Below are positions 5,971 through 7,609 of a DNA stretch of 7,609 nt, piece after piece. A program made the position numbers and the translations under genes. The stretch covers positions 10,348 to 17,956 of the forward strand of contig NZSH01000036.1 of assembly GCA_002696705.1 (NCBI GenBank). The letters are read 5' to 3'. The notes under the pieces are model-generated. The model saw only the letters and a program-made list of their open reading frames with translations, did not search any database and was not told the origin of the DNA. Each line of letters starts with the position of its first letter. Within the stretch, counting starts at the first letter, position 1. This DNA comes from Woeseiaceae bacterium. GTDB lineage: Bacteria > Acidobacteriota > Vicinamibacteria > Vicinamibacterales > UBA823.

Positions 5971-7062
5971 TGTCGGCATAAATCTCGATACGGTCAATGC
6001 CACCAACTGAATTTGGCTGTCGGTGAGATTTGGATGGAGTGGCAATGAAAGCAGTTCGTTGCAGAGACGGTTCGCAGTTGGGCAGTCTACTTTATAGGTA
6101 GCGAACGCCGGTTGTTGTGGAATTGGGGTTGGGTAATGAATCAAGGTGTAGATTCCATTCGATTTTAAATATTCTTGAAGCCGGTTTCGTTCAGTCGAAT
6201 GGACAGGAAACAAATGATAGACGTGACCTGCGTCCACTTCGGCTGGTATCCGCACGCTCGTTTCATTGAGGTTGGTTCGATAAAAAGCTGCCAAGCTTCT
6301 TCGTCTTTCAGTCCATTGGCGTAGGAAAGGCAGTTTGGCTCGAAGTACTGCAGCTTGAATTTCATCAAGGCGAGAATTCACACCCATAGACTCGTGATGG
6401 TTTGGCAACGACTGACCCCCATTGCGCAAGCAGCGGATTTTGTCAGCAAGTACCGTATCGTTGGTTCCGACGATTCCTCCGTCGCCGATAGCCCCAAGAT
6501 TTTTTGTAGGATAGAAACTGAACGCTCCGCCACTACCAAAGGTGCCAACAGGACGTCCCTCGCAGGTTGCGAGGTGCGCCTGACAGCAATCCTCAATGAC
6601 TGCCAAGCCATGACATTTTGCAAGATTCATAATAGCGGGCATGTCCGCCGCTTGACCGAAGAGATGCACTGGTAAGATCGCGGCAGTCTTAGGTCCGATT
6701 GCGGCGCTCACTGCGGAAGGATTCAGCGTCAGTCGTTCCGCATCGATATCCGCAAAGACCGGAGTAGCGCCAACCATCACAATTGCCATTGCTGTAAACG
6801 CTGCTGAAAGTGGTGTTGTAATGACTTCATCCCCAGGCCCAATATTGAGCCCTTTTAGTATTAGAGATAGTGCGTCGGTGCCATTGCCGACTCCAACAGC
6901 TTGCGCCAGACCAGACGCAGCAGCAAATTCCTGTTCAAATTCCTCAACCTCTGCACCCAATACGAAGGACCCACTTTTTAAGACACGTTGAATCGCAGTC
7001 TCCATAGCTTCAGTCGCTTTGTCAGACTGCAGATTCAGGAATGGAATTTCTTTAACACTCAT
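5962..7062 (-). CDS. DegT/DnrJ/EryC1/StrS-family sugar aminotransferase
   Basis: This PLP-dependent cytoplasmic enzyme (366 residues, the usual family length) would transfer an amino group, normally from glutamate, to a keto-sugar nucleotide. It starts with the typical IPFLNLQ. Numbering from ATG 7062 is used below. GNGTDALSL (60-68) binds the cofactor phosphate, and VGATPVFADID (97-107) follows. VIEDCCQAH (155-163) supplies the aspartate (D158) that pairs with the pyridine nitrogen, and Q161. SFYPTKNLGAIGDGG (182-196) carries the Schiff-base lysine K187. NSRLDEIQAAVL (229-240) and IHYPTPIPQQPAF (308-320) complete the signature. SFYPTKNLGA-GDGG and the HYP-P--QPA end recall sugar 3-aminotransferases of the QdtB/FdtB group, a tentative subgroup call. 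EDCCQ replaces the more usual EDAAQ. ATG 7062 is preferred because it lies 4 nt after the upstream stop and puts IPFLNL at the normal distance; ATG 7092 would overlap the epimerase gene. It is co-transcribed with that gene. Confidence 0.93.
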   Translation of the reverse strand: MSVKEIPFLNLQSDKATEAMETAIQRVLKSGSFVLGAEVEEFEQEFAAASGLAQAVGVGNGTDALSLILKGLNIGPGDEVITTPLSAAFTAMAIVMVGATPVFADIDAERLTLNPSAVSAAIGPKTAAILPVHLFGQAADMPAIMNLAKCHGLAVIEDCCQAHLATCEGRPVGTFGSGGAFSFYPTKNLGAIGDGGIVGTNDTVLADKIRCLRNGGQSLPNHHESMGVNSRLDEIQAAVLRAKLPFLRQWTERRRSLAAFYRTNLNETSVRIPAEVDAGHVYHLFPVHSTERNRLQEYLKSNGIYTLIHYPTPIPQQPAFATYKVDCPTANRLCNELLSLPLHPNLTDSQIQLVALTVSRFMPTSV

Positions 7063-7066
7063 GACT

Positions 7067-7609
7067 TTAAGATTCGTTTGCGTGGGTGGCATCAACGTAA
7101 TGACGCAGATTTTTTCGATAAAATTCTAGTGTGGATAAAAAGCCATCTCGCAATGTAGTTTTCGCTGTCCAGCCAACCGCATTCTTGAATTTAGTTGAGT
7201 CAGCGTAAAAATTTCCTATATCAATGGCCCTCTTGTCCTCTGGCCAAGTAACGTACCGGACAGTACCAGCATGAGCTATCTCGAGTAAAAGTTTTACGAG
7301 ATCTCGAAGGCTAATCGGTTCTATCCCTCCAACGTTATAGACATTGCCATTGCATGTATCTGATGCGCCTGCTTCAAGAAATGCCTCAGCTGCGTCGTCT
7401 ACGTAGACGAAATCACGCAGTTGTGACCCGTCGCCGTAGACCTGTATTTCATCGTTTTCAAGCGCCAGACGAATAAACCATCCAATGAAACCCTGTCGGT
7501 CGTGTTTGATGAGCTGGCGAGGACCGTAGACATTCGTCAGTCTGAGCGAACAGGCACGAATGTCGAATATGTTGTTGTACACGAGATGGTAGTACTCTCC
7601 TGCAACTTT
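7067..7609 (-). CDS. NAD-dependent sugar epimerase/dehydratase, C-terminal fragment
   Basis: This is the last 180 residues of an extended short-chain dehydrogenase (GalE/RmlB-like), cut by the right edge. The first complete codon is AAA, and the frame opens with KVAGEYYHLVYNN. Its leading lysine sits where the catalytic lysine of YxxxK is found in this family (YxxSKxxGE). Fragment numbering then gives RLTNVYGPRQ (23-32), the substrate-binding loop; QVYGDGSQLRDFVYVDDAAEA (56-76), the conserved G-G-RDFv-V-D motif; GNVYNVGG (88-95); and WPEDKRAIDIGNFYADSTKF (122-141), leading to VGW and a terminal helix. Members epimerise or dehydrate nucleotide sugars using bound NAD. The WP-D-kridIG ending is more like GalE-type epimerases than RmlB, but epimerase and dehydratase cannot be separated without the N-terminal half. 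The stop is 4 nt before the aminotransferase ATG, so the two genes form an operon whose promoter lies outside the window. Confidence 0.92.
   Translation of the reverse strand, partial: KVAGEYYHLVYNNIFDIRACSLRLTNVYGPRQLIKHDRQGFIGWFIRLALENDEIQVYGDGSQLRDFVYVDDAAEAFLEAGASDTCNGNVYNVGGIEPISLRDLVKLLLEIAHAGTVRYVTWPEDKRAIDIGNFYADSTKFKNAVGWTAKTTLRDGFLSTLEFYRKNLRHYVDATHANES

Noticed and set aside
5940..6010. Possible bidirectional terminator at the convergent junction
   Set aside because: Only short complementary pieces (ACCGT near 5950 and ACGGT near 5991) with a loop of more than 35 nt and no T-run were found.
6355..6675. Plus-strand open frame of 106 codons
   Set aside because: It lies wholly antisense to the well-conserved aminotransferase core and shows no recognisable protein features.
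7063..7095. Upstream TTG 7095 / ATG 7092 starts for the aminotransferase
   Set aside because: They would add residues not typical of the family and overlap the epimerase gene. ATG 7062 puts IPFLNL near the N-terminus as expected.
1..7609. CRISPR array, tRNA/rRNA, insertion sequence, integrase or toxin-antitoxin genes
   Set aside because: No regularly spaced repeats, tRNA-like cloverleaf, transposase motif or short paired ORFs of that kind were seen. Reading by eye could miss a small RNA.

Overview
This 7.6 kb window looks like part of a bacterial surface-polysaccharide (O-antigen, capsule or exopolysaccharide) gene cluster. All seven genes fit that reading: a Wzx-like flippase fragment, a SAM-dependent methyltransferase, three multi-spanning GT-C-fold membrane proteins, a DegT/DnrJ/EryC1/StrS sugar aminotransferase and a nucleotide-sugar epimerase/dehydratase fragment. 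The cluster type suggests a bacterium with lipid-linked glycan assembly. Nothing here identifies the organism. Base composition is mostly moderate (hand-counted 60-nt blocks: 42% G+C at 181-240, 47% at 1441-1500, 55% at 4921-4980), but the methyltransferase block is far richer (72% over 541-660), so the locus is compositionally mosaic.

Layout from left to right. Positions 1-293 (minus strand) hold the N-terminal 97 residues of a flippase that runs off the left edge. Positions 449-1282 (plus) encode the GC-rich methyltransferase. Its start is uncertain. Positions 1394-2764 (minus) encode a 456-residue GT-C membrane protein with a clear ribosome binding site and a perfect -10 box. Positions 2852-4435 and 4432-5970 (plus) are two paralogous GT-C proteins that overlap by 4 bp (ATGA). 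Positions 5962-7062 (minus) encode the aminotransferase, whose end overlaps the end of the second paralog by 9 bp. Positions 7067-7609 (minus) hold the C-terminal 180 residues of the sugar epimerase/dehydratase, which runs off the right edge and ends 4 nt before the aminotransferase start. Transcription direction changes four times.

A likely division of labour: the epimerase/dehydratase and aminotransferase act in the cytoplasm to make an activated amino sugar, and the methyltransferase may decorate a sugar or glycan. The flippase would move lipid-linked units across the membrane, and the GT-C proteins would add sugars from polyprenyl-phosphate donors on the outer face. Family assignments are secure for the two sugar enzymes and the flippase, and good for the methyltransferase and the GT-C fold. 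All substrates are unknown. No RNA gene, CRISPR array, insertion sequence or integrase was seen. The most unusual element is the translationally coupled, anciently diverged pair of GT-C paralogs, which differ at an otherwise shared motif.
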